Part shown: piece by piece, positions 41,837 through 50,580 of the stretch | How the letters are laid out: every line of letters begins with the position of its first letter | How positions within the stretch are numbered: position 1 is the first letter of the stretch | From: Nocardia carnea | Lineage (GTDB): Bacteria; Actinomycetota; Actinomycetes; Mycobacteriales; Mycobacteriaceae | Length of the DNA: 64,000 bases | Assembly: GCF_029868325.1 (NCBI RefSeq) | Contig: NZ_JARWNW010000192.1 | Location: 42,996 to 106,995 of the forward strand | Reading direction: 5' to 3' | The notes under the pieces: model-generated | The model's input: only the letters and a program-made list of their open reading frames with translations | Told to the model about the DNA's origin: nothing | Database searches by the model: none | Program-made: the position numbers and the translations under genes

Positions 41837-43072
41837 TCAGGCCGCCGTCGCGATCTCCACCACCCGCGCCCAGGCCGGTGGCCGGTCCGGAACGTAATCC
41901 GGGCTGTGTTCGCTCCAGCCTCGTTCCCGGCGGAACAGCCCGACCACCGTCCGGCACTGCGGCCGGCTGCTCGGCCAGGGAGTCTGTCCGTCGGTCAGTA
42001 CGACCAGCACATCGGGGCGCGGCCGCGCGCGCAACGCCTTGGCGAACCCCGTACGCAGATCCGTACCACCGCCGCCCACCAACGGTATTCCCTCCGCGCG
42101 GCACAGCGGGTGCGCGATACGTGCCGCCGCATCACACGACAATACGGTCACCAGATCGCGCCGCCCGCCGACGGCGCGACTGATGGCGGCAACCTCGAGC
42201 AGCGCGCTACCCAACTCCGCATCGCTGACCGACCCCGACGTATCGATGATCACGCTGACCCGGGGAGGTACGCGCCGCAGGCTCGGCAGTACCGCCCCCG
42301 GGACACCGGCCGAGCGCCGGGCAGGTCTGCCGTAGGTGTAGTCCGCGCCGATACCGGGGGCCGAAGCCGCCGAACGGATGGCCGCGCCCAGCAGGTCCCG
42401 CCACGGTTGCGGCGGATGCAACGCCTCCTCCGCCCAGCGGCGCCACGTTCGGGAAGCAGTGCCCGGACGGCCGGTAATACCCTGGGCCACTCGGAACCGC
42501 ACCAGTTCGCGTTCCTGTTCGCTGAGACCGTCCGCACCGTCGGGGCCCAGCTCCCATTCGCGGTCGGATCCGTCGGCGCCGCTACCGCAGTCCAGCCAGG
42601 CCAGCTCCTGGGTGCGCGGGCCGAGGCGGAATTGCCGGAGATAGTCCTCCATGAGTTCGCCGCGGGACAAACCCAGAGTCTCCGGCAGGACCGCGCCCGC
42701 CGGTTGAACCAACCCGTCGCCGAACGCGTCGTCGTTGATCTCGGCGTCCGCGGCGATATTCATCCGCAACCGTTCCGCCGGCCCGGTGAGCTCGTGTGTG
42801 CGGGCGAACCGGTCGCTGCGCCGGTGGTGGTCGCGGAGCAGATGGGAGACCTCGTGGACGAGTACCGAAGCCAGTTCTTCCACGGGGGTGTAGTCCACGA
42901 ATGCGGGCGAGATGTAGCACCGCCAGTACCGGTCCACGCCCATCGTCCGCGCTTCGCGTGACTCCACGATATGCAGCGCGTACAGGGCGGTCGCCAGATA
43001 CGGCCGGGCCCGGGCTGCTTGCAGGCGGGCGGCGAACAGTTTGCCGGAATCGAGTTTCGCGACCTCGGTCAT
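41837..43072 (-). CDS. DUF2201-like putative metallopeptidase with VWA domain
   Basis: A 411-residue protein. The N-terminal half resembles a metallopeptidase: HEVSH (HExxH, residues 73-77) and AADAEINDD downstream as possible third-ligand region. The C-terminal half is a VWA domain with MIDAS DTSGS (277-281) and GGTDLRTGF, typical of Mg-binding interaction domains. It is encoded with a MoxR-type AAA ATPase by ATGA overlap (43069-43072), the classic MoxR-VWA pairing in which the VWA protein engages the substrate. A peptidase activity is inferred. No membrane segment is seen, so it is likely cytosolic. Confidence 0.85.
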   Translation of the reverse strand: MTEVAKLDSGKLFAARLQAARARPYLATALYALHIVESREARTMGVDRYWRCYISPAFVDYTPVEELASVLVHEVSHLLRDHHRRSDRFARTHELTGPAERLRMNIAADAEINDDAFGDGLVQPAGAVLPETLGLSRGELMEDYLRQFRLGPRTQELAWLDCGSGADGSDREWELGPDGADGLSEQERELVRFRVAQGITGRPGTASRTWRRWAEEALHPPQPWRDLLGAAIRSAASAPGIGADYTYGRPARRSAGVPGAVLPSLRRVPPRVSVIIDTSGSVSDAELGSALLEVAAISRAVGGRRDLVTVLSCDAAARIAHPLCRAEGIPLVGGGGTDLRTGFAKALRARPRPDVLVVLTDGQTPWPSSRPQCRTVVGLFRRERGWSEHSPDYVPDRPPAWARVVEIATAA

Positions 43073-44313
43073 CGGCCCACCTTCGTGGCGACCCGGGCCG
43101 CGGCGCGCTCGGCTCCCTGGGATACCGACACCATTCCGGCGAGCTCCTCGATAGCCGCCGGCACCACCCACTCATCGCGGCGCAGGGTGGCCAGAGTGGT
43201 CGCGGGCACGACCACCAGGTCCGGCGCCCCCGTTTCCACCGCCCGCACCAGCAACGACCAGGCCGCATCCCAGCGGGCCTCCGACGGTTGCCGGCGCACC
43301 GCCGCGACCACCGCGTCGAGCACGGCCTGCCGCAGATCACCGCGCTCGGGTAGTTCGGCGGCGACCGGATCGGCGAGCAGCATCTCGGGATCGGGGAGGT
43401 CCATCCGGTCCATACTCGCCAGCAGTTCGAAACCGGGCCCGTCGCCCACAGCGCCCCGGACCAGCAGGGAGAGCACATCTTTCGAAGACCCGGCCGCGGT
43501 GGCGAAGGCGATCAGCCGCACTGTCATATCCCAGCTCCGCGGTGAGGGCCAGGCGCCGCCGCGGCGGGTCTCGCTACCGGGCAGCTGATGGACGAGCGCG
43601 GGGCGGGCCGCGAGCAGCCCGCATACGGCGCGGCGGGCGAAAGCCACTGCTTCCGTGAATTTTTCCGGTTCCAGCCGAGGCAGGGTCGCCCGCGGCCAGG
43701 TTCCGCCGAGCCCGCGCACGACCACCTCATGGTCGTGGGTCCACTGCAGATGCACGAAGCGGTTGGCCAGCGGTGGGCTCAACTCCCAGCCGTCGGCCGC
43801 CGACGAGCGCGGGTTGGCAGCGGCCACGATACGCACACCGGGCGGCAGTTGCAGGGCACCGATCCGGCGTTCCAGAACCAGGCGCAGCAAGGCGGCCTGC
43901 ACCGCCGGAGGTGCCGTCGACAGTTCGTCCAGGAACAACAGCCCGCGGCCGGATTTCACGAGCCGGACCGCCCAATCGGGCGGTGCCATCGGCACACCGT
44001 GCTCGGCCGGATCCTCGCCGATGATCGGCAGACCCGAGAAATCCGACGGTTCGTGCACGCTCGCGATCACCGTGGTCAGCGGCAGATCCAGCGATTCGGC
44101 GAGCTGCGTCAGGGCCGCGGTTTTGCCGATTCCCGGTTCACCCCACAGCAGCACCGGAAGGTCGGCGGCGACGGCCAGCGTCAAGGCCTCCAATTGGTTG
44201 TCGGGTCGCGGTTCGGTCGTGACGTCGCCGAGCATGGCCAGTAGTTCACCGGCAATATCGAGTTCGGTGGGGCGGGCGCGGCCGGAGCTCGGCGCAGGAA
44301 GAAGTGCAGTCAT
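43069..44313 (-). CDS. MoxR-type AAA+ ATPase
   Basis: A 414-residue ATPase. Walker A is GEPGIGKT (58-65), Walker B LLFLDE (125-130), and sensor I AAANP (165-169). GLPIIGEDPAEHGVPMAPPDWAVRL is the MoxR pre-sensor loop, and WDMTVRLIAFATAAGSSKDV is the lid. MoxR proteins act as chaperones for VWA partners. AAGGTGA precedes ATG 44313. It overlaps the HExxH/VWA gene by four bases and follows the 460-residue unknown gene with a 225-bp gap, giving a three-gene unit. Confidence 0.92.
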   Translation of the reverse strand: MTALLPAPSSGRARPTELDIAGELLAMLGDVTTEPRPDNQLEALTLAVAADLPVLLWGEPGIGKTAALTQLAESLDLPLTTVIASVHEPSDFSGLPIIGEDPAEHGVPMAPPDWAVRLVKSGRGLLFLDELSTAPPAVQAALLRLVLERRIGALQLPPGVRIVAAANPRSSAADGWELSPPLANRFVHLQWTHDHEVVVRGLGGTWPRATLPRLEPEKFTEAVAFARRAVCGLLAARPALVHQLPGSETRRGGAWPSPRSWDMTVRLIAFATAAGSSKDVLSLLVRGAVGDGPGFELLASMDRMDLPDPEMLLADPVAAELPERGDLRQAVLDAVVAAVRRQPSEARWDAAWSLLVRAVETGAPDLVVVPATTLATLRRDEWVVPAAIEELAGMVSVSQGAERAAARVATKVGR

Positions 44314-44538
44314 ATTCGAATCACCTTGTGTTGTCGTCGTATTCACAGTGGAGCGAGGATGTGCAGGACTGGGCGGATAGGGGCAGAGCGCAGTGGACGG
44401 GCCGGAGCCATCCGCTCGATAGGGACCTGCGCCGAACGGTGGCCGGGCCGGACCCACGCGGACCGGCACGCCGCCCCTATCGCCGGCGGTGTCCGGGATT
44501 GCGTCGGGCTGGAACAGGGCCGATGGGATGCTGTTGGG

Positions 44539-45921
44539 TCAGCGCAGGCTTGCGTTACGGGGGTGGGCGCGGCGATCACCGGGTCGGCGATCGGACCGGC
44601 CACGTGGCGGCACGTATCCGGTCAACCCCGCCCGGAACAACCCATAGGTGATCCGCCGTTGCGCGGATGCCGCCAGTGCGTCGCGGAGCGGGCCGTCGCG
44701 CAATACGGCGCCGGCCCCGAGCAGACCTTCGACAACGGCCAGCGCACCGGCGGTATCGCCGTGATCCAGACGTTCCCGGACACCGGCAAGACAATCCGGT
44801 TGCCGGTGGGCCCGATCGATGGCCCGCAGGCAGGGCAGCGGAGTGCCGGTCAGCGCGACCAGCAGTTCCTCCCGCCGGATCTCCGCGGGATCGTGATCGA
44901 GCGCCGCCAGCACACCGTCGAGCAACCCGATGCGATGCTGCTCGCCGCGACACTCCACCAAGTACGGCCGGTCGGCCGGGTCGGCGGACCGCTGTGGTGC
45001 GGCCGGGGTCCACTGGGGTACCAGTGCGGCGGCAACCAGCGGATGCAGCCGGTCCGCTGTTATCGCGCCGGCCCGGAGCAGTTCCAGATCGGGCAGCGTC
45101 CATGTCGCCGCATCGGGCAGCACCGGCAGCGCGGACACCGCGCCACGCGGGTAGGACTCCGCGATCCGCAACGCGGGCGGGCCGGGTTCCGCGGAAAGCT
45201 CGACGACCAGTGGGCGCCGCCAACCGGCGCGCACCCGCAGCGGTCCGTCCGGCCGGCCTTCGGCGCGCAACAGTATTGCCGCCTCGGCCGCCCATCTGTC
45301 CACGGCACAGCCTTCGGGCACGGTATCCGCCAGCTCGGGATCGACGCGTCCACTGCCTGCGAAATCCGCGTTCTCCGAACGTATTCGAAGCTCGCCCGAC
45401 CTTCGTGCGTCCCACAGGTGACGGTGGAGGTCGAGCCGGAAACGCCGGTCGGGCCGCGGATGCGGATAGGGACCGGCACGGGACCCCTCCCACAGTGCGA
45501 GACCGATCCGTTGACCGGCCTCCGCCCAAGCCGGGGCGGTCCGGGCGACGAGATGGACCGAACCGGTATCACCACAAGGGCTTCGAAAATCCGGCGGATC
45601 GTATCGGGCCAGCGCGACGGTGGTGCCCGGCCGGAGCAAACCGTCCGGAGCAACCCGGGGCAGGTGCCAGCGCAACAGATCGGGAGCCAGATGGCGCAGA
45701 TCCGCACGCACCCGGTCTGCGACCTCACGGCCGCGTCTTCGCGAAAGCGTCCGTAAATCGATATCGACATCGAAACCCGCTGCGGCACATGCCCCTGCCC
45801 AATCGCCGGCCGTCCGGCGGGCAGTCGCGGTTTCGATCATGGAAGGCGGCACAGCGAACTCACGTACGCGCAGCCAGAAGGAAAGGCGGGAATCGTTCCC
45901 ATTCGTGTTCGGAGTGCGCAT
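44539..45921 (-). CDS. Conserved unknown protein upstream of MoxR-VWA pair
   Basis: About 460 residues, no recognised domain. The N-terminal segment has RRTAGDWAGACAAAGFDVDIDL, and a conserved-looking core has RRFRLDLHRHLWDARRSGELRI. The C-terminal third is helical (EELLVALTGTPLPCLRAIDRAHRQ, GDTAGALAVVEGLLGAGAVLRDG, RRITYGLFRAGLTGYVP). I know this arrangement only as a 'hypothetical' gene next to MoxR/VWA pairs in other actinobacteria, from memory. It may be the substrate-recognition or scaffold component. ATG 45921 is chosen; an alternative start is two codons earlier. Low-hydrophobicity sequence suggests the cytosol. Confidence 0.7.
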   Translation of the reverse strand: MRTPNTNGNDSRLSFWLRVREFAVPPSMIETATARRTAGDWAGACAAAGFDVDIDLRTLSRRRGREVADRVRADLRHLAPDLLRWHLPRVAPDGLLRPGTTVALARYDPPDFRSPCGDTGSVHLVARTAPAWAEAGQRIGLALWEGSRAGPYPHPRPDRRFRLDLHRHLWDARRSGELRIRSENADFAGSGRVDPELADTVPEGCAVDRWAAEAAILLRAEGRPDGPLRVRAGWRRPLVVELSAEPGPPALRIAESYPRGAVSALPVLPDAATWTLPDLELLRAGAITADRLHPLVAAALVPQWTPAAPQRSADPADRPYLVECRGEQHRIGLLDGVLAALDHDPAEIRREELLVALTGTPLPCLRAIDRAHRQPDCLAGVRERLDHGDTAGALAVVEGLLGAGAVLRDGPLRDALAASAQRRITYGLFRAGLTGYVPPRGRSDRRPGDRRAHPRNASLR

Positions 45922-45927
45922 CAGCAC

Positions 45928-46364
45928 TCACCTGACACGAAGGGGACCCCCAATCTTTGCTCGGAACGAGTCATCACGGAGTTGATCATAACGTTCGGAG
46001 CCGGCCCAGGCCACACACGCTCCGATCCGGGGCGGCCGCCCAGCCGAGGTCTGGCCGGCCACCAGCCGAGAGCCGGCCGGTCGCCCGCTCCGGGGGTAGC
46101 CGCGAGATCGCCCCACCCTGGAGCCGGGGCACCACAACGGCCACCCATGTCGCGACCACATCAAGAGGGACGCCCAGGCTCGACCGATCCGGCACCTCGC
46201 ACGACACCAGCGCTACGCCCGGCCGCGGGACCCGCAACGGAACCACATCGGCGGCCATTGCGCCGGACCGGCCCAGCAGCTACCCGGCCGCCTGGCGCCG
46301 CGCCGATCACTTCGAAGACAGCTGCGCGACGCTCGTATCGAACCAGAGAAATCAACACTTGCGC
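45928..46364. other. 437-bp gap between divergent systems
   Basis: No gene or RNA is recognised between the unknown gene (minus) and the copper cluster (plus). It should hold the promoter of the AAA system. The right end is the CsoR-like box. Confidence 0.5.
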
Positions 46365-46381
46365 ATACCCCCTAGGGGTAT
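46365..46381. promoter_or_regulatory. CsoR-type copper operator
   Basis: ATACCCC-CTA-GGGGTAT, a perfect 7-bp inverted repeat with a 3-bp spacer, matches the G/C-tract palindrome bound by copper-sensing CsoR repressors. It is 45 bp upstream of the His-rich protein start. No csoR gene is in the window. Confidence 0.75.
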
Positions 46382-46425
46382 TAATGTTCCCCATGTCGAA
46401 CCGAGAAGGACCCAGGAGGCCCGCC

Positions 46426-47349
46426 ATGAACGCCACCGCCCATACCCAGCACACCGCGCACGAACACCACACCCCGAGCACTCCCGGCGGGCACGCCCAC
46501 CACGCTCCAGAAGCCCATGGCGCCCACACACACCAGGCCCCGGAAACCCCCGCCCACCACACGCCGCACACCCCCGGCGGGCACACACACCACGCCCCGG
46601 ACCCCCACGGCGGGCACACCGGTACGACCCCGGGCGGTTTGCAGATCACCGAAGCGGGTTACACCCTGGCGCTCGAGACCCCGATCGCCGACGCCGGTGA
46701 GATCGACTTCCGGTTCCGGATCCTCGGCCCGGACGGCGCGGTGGTCACCGATTTCGCCCCCATCCACGAGCGCGAACTACACCTGATCGTGGCGCGCCGC
46801 GAACTGAACGGCTTTCAGCACGTACACCCGGTACGTGACGAGCAGGGCATCTGGTCGATTCGCCTCGACCTGACCGAACCCGGCGCGTACCGCGTGTTCA
46901 CCGATATAGCGCCCCGGGCACTCGGGCGCACTCTCACCCTCGGCGCCGATCTCGCCGTCGCGGGGAACTACGACCCCCGCCACACCCCCACCACAGAGCG
47001 CACGATCACGGTCGACGACTACCAGGTCACCGTCGAGGGCGACCTGATTCCCGGCGCAGGCCGCACTGTGAACTTCACCATCCACAAGGACGGCGCACCG
47101 GTCACCGACCTCGACCCCTACCTCGGCGCATACGGGCACCTCGTCGTTCTGCGCGCCGGCGACCTCGCCTACGTCCACGTCCATCCCAGCGGCGAACCCG
47201 GGGACGGGATCACCCCGGCCGGGCCCGGAATCGACTTCCACACCGTGGCGCCCGGGCCGGGTACGTACCGGCTTTTCCTCGATTTCCGCCACCGCGGGAT
47301 CGTGCGGACCGCGGCGTTCACCCTGAACGCATCACCGGCCACTCACTGA
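46426..47349 (+). CDS. Copper-cluster protein with His-rich repeat head
   Basis: A 307-residue protein. Residues 1-65 are a low-complexity His-rich head with an imperfect repeat (TPGGHAHHAPEAHGAHTHQ and TPGGHTHHAPDPHGGHTG; about 19 His). The rest (about 70-307) is a duplicated beta-sandwich domain: ALETPIADAGEIDFRFRILGPDGAV and NGFQHVHPV, then LIPGAGRTVNFTIHKDGAPV and DLAYVHVHPSGEPGDGI, with His pairs positioned like metal ligands. It is likely a copper-binding protein. No signal peptide or TM segment is apparent, unlike relatives I recall. AGGAGG precedes ATG 46426. Confidence 0.8.
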   Translation: MNATAHTQHTAHEHHTPSTPGGHAHHAPEAHGAHTHQAPETPAHHTPHTPGGHTHHAPDPHGGHTGTTPGGLQITEAGYTLALETPIADAGEIDFRFRILGPDGAVVTDFAPIHERELHLIVARRELNGFQHVHPVRDEQGIWSIRLDLTEPGAYRVFTDIAPRALGRTLTLGADLAVAGNYDPRHTPTTERTITVDDYQVTVEGDLIPGAGRTVNFTIHKDGAPVTDLDPYLGAYGHLVVLRAGDLAYVHVHPSGEPGDGITPAGPGIDFHTVAPGPGTYRLFLDFRHRGIVRTAAFTLNASPATH

Positions 47350-47403
47350 CCGACCCCCTCGGTGATCGCCCGGAGTTACGGCCGACCGCTCTCTCTCAAT
47401 ACC

Positions 47404-47415
47404 CTACCCGGGTAG
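47404..47415. promoter_or_regulatory. Palindrome upstream of DHA2 exporter gene
   Basis: CTACCCGGGTAG is a perfect 12-bp palindrome, 14 bp before the MFS ATG, within ACCCTACCCGGGTAGAGT. It resembles a variant copper-repressor site. Binding is inferred. Confidence 0.4.
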
Positions 47416-47429
47416 AGTAAGGAACCGTC

Positions 47430-48842
47430 ATGACAACGCAGACACGTCCCACGACCCGGAAGTGGTGGGCACTGGCGGTGATCGCCGCCGCCCAGTTCAT
47501 GGTCATCATGGACACCTCGATCATCGGCATCGCTCTTCCGCGCATGCAATCCGACCTCGGCTTCTCCCCGGAAGACCTGACCTGGGTGTTCAACGCCTAC
47601 GTCATCGCATTCGGTGGACTACTACTGCTCGGCGGGCGGCTGTCCGATCTCCTGGGCGCCCGCCGGATATTCGCCGCCGGATGGGTGATCCTGCTCGCCG
47701 GATCGGTCGTCGCGGGTGCGGCCGGCACCGTAGGTACCGAATTGGCCGGGCGGGCGGTTCAAGGCGCCGGTGCGGCACTGATCGCGCCGGCCGCTCTCAC
47801 CCTGCTGATGACGCTGTTCGGGTCCTCCCCACAGGAATTGACGAAGGCGCTGGCCGTCTACGGTGCCGCGGCGCCGGCCGGGGGTACCGCCGGGGTGTTT
47901 CTCGGGGGTGTGCTCACCGAATACCTGAGCTGGCCCTGGGTCTTCTACATCAATGTCCCGATCGCGATCCTGGCCTTGATCGCGGTTCCGGTTCTGATGC
48001 CCATCGCACCGGCACGTCCGGGATCGGTGGATCTGCTCGGCGCGGCCACCGCCACCGCCGGGCTTGCCACCGCCGTTTACGGCATCGTCCGCGCACCCGA
48101 GGTCGGCTGGGCCTCGGTGCAGACCTGGGCCGTACTCGGCGCGGCCGCCGCGCTACTCGCCGGGTTCGTACTGTTGCAGGCCCGCCGCCGCGAACCGCTG
48201 ATGCCCCTGCGCATCTTCCGTGCCCCGGATCTGGCCGCGGCCAACCTCGCACAGCTGCTCCTGGGCGCGGCATGGGTGCCCATGTGGTTCTTCCTGAACC
48301 TGTACCTGCAGCAGGTCCTCGGTTACAGCGCCTTCCCGTCCGGCGCGGCACTGCTCCCGATGACCACCCTGATCATGCTCGGCATGATCGTGCTCGCTCC
48401 CCGGGCGATGCAGCGGTTCGGCGCCAAACCGATGATCGTGGCCGGTCTGGCCGTCCTCGGACTCGGCCTGGGCCTCATGTCCCTGATCCGGCCGACCGGC
48501 AGCTTCTGGATCGACGTCCTGCCCGCCTCACTGGTCGCAGCCGGTGGGATGTCGCTGGCGTTCATCCCCTCGCTGGGTACCGCCATCGGCGCGGCGCGGC
48601 CCGAAGAAGGCGGACTCGCCTCCGGCATCGTCAATGTCAGCTACCAGATCGGCTCGGCGATCGGCCTGGCGGCGATGACCGCACTGGCCGCCGCGTTCGG
48701 CGCCGACCAGCTCACCGATCTGCCGCAACTCACCGACGGCTACTCGGCCGCGTTCCTCGGCGCGGGCGCCATCGCACTCGTGGGCGCGGGACTGGCCGCC
48801 GCCACCATGTCGTCACCGAAGGCCACCGATGCCACCCGCTGA
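47430..48842 (+). CDS. DHA2-family MFS transporter (14-TM drug/metal exporter)
   Basis: A 470-residue MFS protein. MVIMDTSIIGIALPRMQSDL is the DHA2 motif D1 at TM1, LLLGGRLSDLLGARRIF motif A, and GAGAALIAPAALTLLM the motif C region. It has about 14 membrane segments and works by proton antiport. Placement between a His-rich metal protein and a CopZ-like chaperone, behind copper-box-like palindromes, suggests export of copper or a copper chelate, which is unusual for this family. TAAGGA precedes ATG 47430. Confidence 0.88.
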   Translation: MTTQTRPTTRKWWALAVIAAAQFMVIMDTSIIGIALPRMQSDLGFSPEDLTWVFNAYVIAFGGLLLLGGRLSDLLGARRIFAAGWVILLAGSVVAGAAGTVGTELAGRAVQGAGAALIAPAALTLLMTLFGSSPQELTKALAVYGAAAPAGGTAGVFLGGVLTEYLSWPWVFYINVPIAILALIAVPVLMPIAPARPGSVDLLGAATATAGLATAVYGIVRAPEVGWASVQTWAVLGAAAALLAGFVLLQARRREPLMPLRIFRAPDLAAANLAQLLLGAAWVPMWFFLNLYLQQVLGYSAFPSGAALLPMTTLIMLGMIVLAPRAMQRFGAKPMIVAGLAVLGLGLGLMSLIRPTGSFWIDVLPASLVAAGGMSLAFIPSLGTAIGAARPEEGGLASGIVNVSYQIGSAIGLAAMTALAAAFGADQLTDLPQLTDGYSAAFLGAGAIALVGAGLAAATMSSPKATDATR

Positions 48843-48881
48843 CGGTCTCGGCACCACCGAAGAATCGGAACAGGAGAAATC

Positions 48882-49088
48882 ATGAACACCACCGTCGTCA
48901 CCGTCTCCGGAATGACCTGCGGATGCTGCGCCACCTCGGTGCGCAAAGAGGTCGAGCGAGTCTCCGGCGTCACCGCCGTCGCCGTCGACCTCGGCACCGG
49001 GACAGTCAGCACCGAGAGCACCACCCCTATCGACCCCGACCTGATCGCGAGCGCGATCGGACGGGCCGGATACACCGTCACCGAATAA
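48882..49088 (+). CDS. Heavy-metal-associated (CopZ-like) copper chaperone
   Basis: A 68-residue HMA domain protein. The metal-binding loop is GMTCGCC with the CxxC pair Cys13-Cys16 (an extra Cys15 between). VTVSGMT, EVERVSGVTAVAVDLGTGTVSTES and ASAIGRAGYTV match the ferredoxin-like fold. It binds Cu(I) and hands it to another protein. No CopA ATPase is in the window, so the acceptor is unknown. GGAGA lies seven bases before ATG 48882. A terminator follows. Confidence 0.92.
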   Translation: MNTTVVTVSGMTCGCCATSVRKEVERVSGVTAVAVDLGTGTVSTESTTPIDPDLIASAIGRAGYTVTE

Positions 49089-49112
49089 CACCCGCCGCGA
49101 CGACACCACACC

Positions 49113-49140
49113 GGGCGGGCCCTCCACGGAGGGTCCGCCC
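49113..49140. terminator. Terminator hairpin after the copper chaperone gene
   Basis: GGGCGG-g-CCCTCC pairs with GGAGGG-t-CCGCCC around a 2-base apex (13-bp stem with a central wobble), 24 bp after the CopZ-like stop. Confidence 0.75.
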
Positions 49141-49202
49141 GAACCGCCGGCCTCGTACACAGAGGTATCGTGGTGAGCGGCGCGAGCCTCCCGGAGGATC
49201 CG

Positions 49203-50567
49203 ATGATCACCTCACTGTTCGCCCACCGCGATTACCTACGACTCTTCATCGCCCAGATCTCGGCACTGTTCGGCACCGGATTGACCACCGTGGCCCTGGG
49301 ATTGCTCGCCTATGAGCTCGCCGGCGCCGATGCGGCGGCCGTCCTCGGTCTCGCGCTCACCATCAAGATGGTCGTCTACGTCACGGTGGCACCTGTCGTC
49401 GGCGCCTACGCGGATCGCATTCCGCGCCGGACATTCCTGGTGGGTCTCAACATCATTCGAGCGGGCGTGGTGTCGGTGCTGCCGTTCGTCGACCAGATCT
49501 GGCAGATCTACGTGCTGATCGCGGTCCTGCAAACCGCCTCGGCCGCCTTCACCCCCACCTATCAGGCCGTTATCCCCGATATCCTCCCGAACGAACGCGA
49601 CTACACGAGGGCACTGTCGGCCGCGCAACTGGCCGCGACCATGGAAACCCTGCTCAGTCCGATGCTGGCGGCTGCCGCGCTGGCCCTCATCAGTTTCCAC
49701 TGGCTGTTCGTGGGCACCGCGATCGGTTTCGTCGTCTCTGCCGTACTCGTGGTGAGTACCCGCATCCCGGATGCCGGCGGCGCGGCGGATGGGTCTTTCC
49801 GCGAACGCATCGCGGTAGGCATGCGGATCTTCCTGGCCACACCTCGGCTGCGCGGATTGCTCGCGCTCAACCTTGTCATCGCGGCCGCAGGGTCGATCGT
49901 CATGGTCAACACCGTCAACTACGCCCGTGACACCCTGGGTGGCGATCAGGCCGATGTGGCCAAACTTCTGGCGGCCAACGGTTTCGGCACCATGGTCGTC
50001 GCGCTCGTACTACCCCGGATCCTCGACCGTGCCGGTGCCCGTCCGGTCATGCTCACCGGCGCCGCCGTCCTGGTCACCGGACTCGCGGCCGCCGTCGCGC
50101 TCGCCGCGACCGAGACCGGGGAGTGGCACCGGATGGCCGCGCCGGTCGTCTGGGCGATCATCGGAGCGGGCACCGCGGCCGTCCTCACCCCGACCGGGCA
50201 GGTGCTGCGACGCTCGTCGCATCCCGCGGATCGCCCGGCCCTCTTCGCCGCCCAGTTCTCGCTGTCCCACGTCGCCTGGCTGGCCACCTACCCGCTCACC
50301 GGTTGGCTCACCACCACCGCCGGGCTCACCACGACCTGGGTTGTTCTCGCCGTCCTCGCCACCGGCGCGGCCGCCGTCGCGGTCCGCCTGTGGCCGCGCC
50401 ACGATCCCGCCGAACTGACCCACCTCCACGAGATCGGAACCATCGATCCCGCCCGCTTGACCGACGCCGTCCGCCTGAACGATCGCCTCTACCAGCACAC
50501 GCACGTGTACGTCATCGACGCCGAACATCCCCGCTGGCCGGCCCGGTACCATGCGCCGGCCGCATGA
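49203..50567 (+). CDS. MFS transporter with His-containing C-terminal tail
   Basis: A 454-residue MFS_3/EntS-like exporter with about 11-12 membrane segments. GAYADRIPRRTFLVGLNIIRAG is the loop 2-3 motif, and PDILPNERDYTRALS the TM4-5 entry, typical of the enterobactin-exporter group. The soluble tail ELTHLHEIGTI / RLYQHTHVYVI / DAEHPRWPARYH has several His residues and may bind metal; I have seen similar His tails on metal-linked MFS exporters, from memory only. GGAGG precedes ATG 49203. It lies after the terminator of the copper cluster but in the same direction. Confidence 0.85.
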   Translation: MITSLFAHRDYLRLFIAQISALFGTGLTTVALGLLAYELAGADAAAVLGLALTIKMVVYVTVAPVVGAYADRIPRRTFLVGLNIIRAGVVSVLPFVDQIWQIYVLIAVLQTASAAFTPTYQAVIPDILPNERDYTRALSAAQLAATMETLLSPMLAAAALALISFHWLFVGTAIGFVVSAVLVVSTRIPDAGGAADGSFRERIAVGMRIFLATPRLRGLLALNLVIAAAGSIVMVNTVNYARDTLGGDQADVAKLLAANGFGTMVVALVLPRILDRAGARPVMLTGAAVLVTGLAAAVALAATETGEWHRMAAPVVWAIIGAGTAAVLTPTGQVLRRSSHPADRPALFAAQFSLSHVAWLATYPLTGWLTTTAGLTTTWVVLAVLATGAAAVAVRLWPRHDPAELTHLHEIGTIDPARLTDAVRLNDRLYQHTHVYVIDAEHPRWPARYHAPAA

Positions 50568-50580
50568 CCCGAGGCCGCGC

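Noticed and set aside
44326..45756. A 476-codon plus-strand frame opposite the unknown 460-residue gene.
   Set aside because: The plus frame lacks a ribosome-binding site and has shadow-type composition. The minus-strand gene fits its operon context better.
47462..49315. A 617-codon open frame through the DHA2 and CopZ genes.
   Set aside because: Out-of-frame, Arg/His-rich, no family similarity; the DHA2 and CopZ frames are clearly coding.
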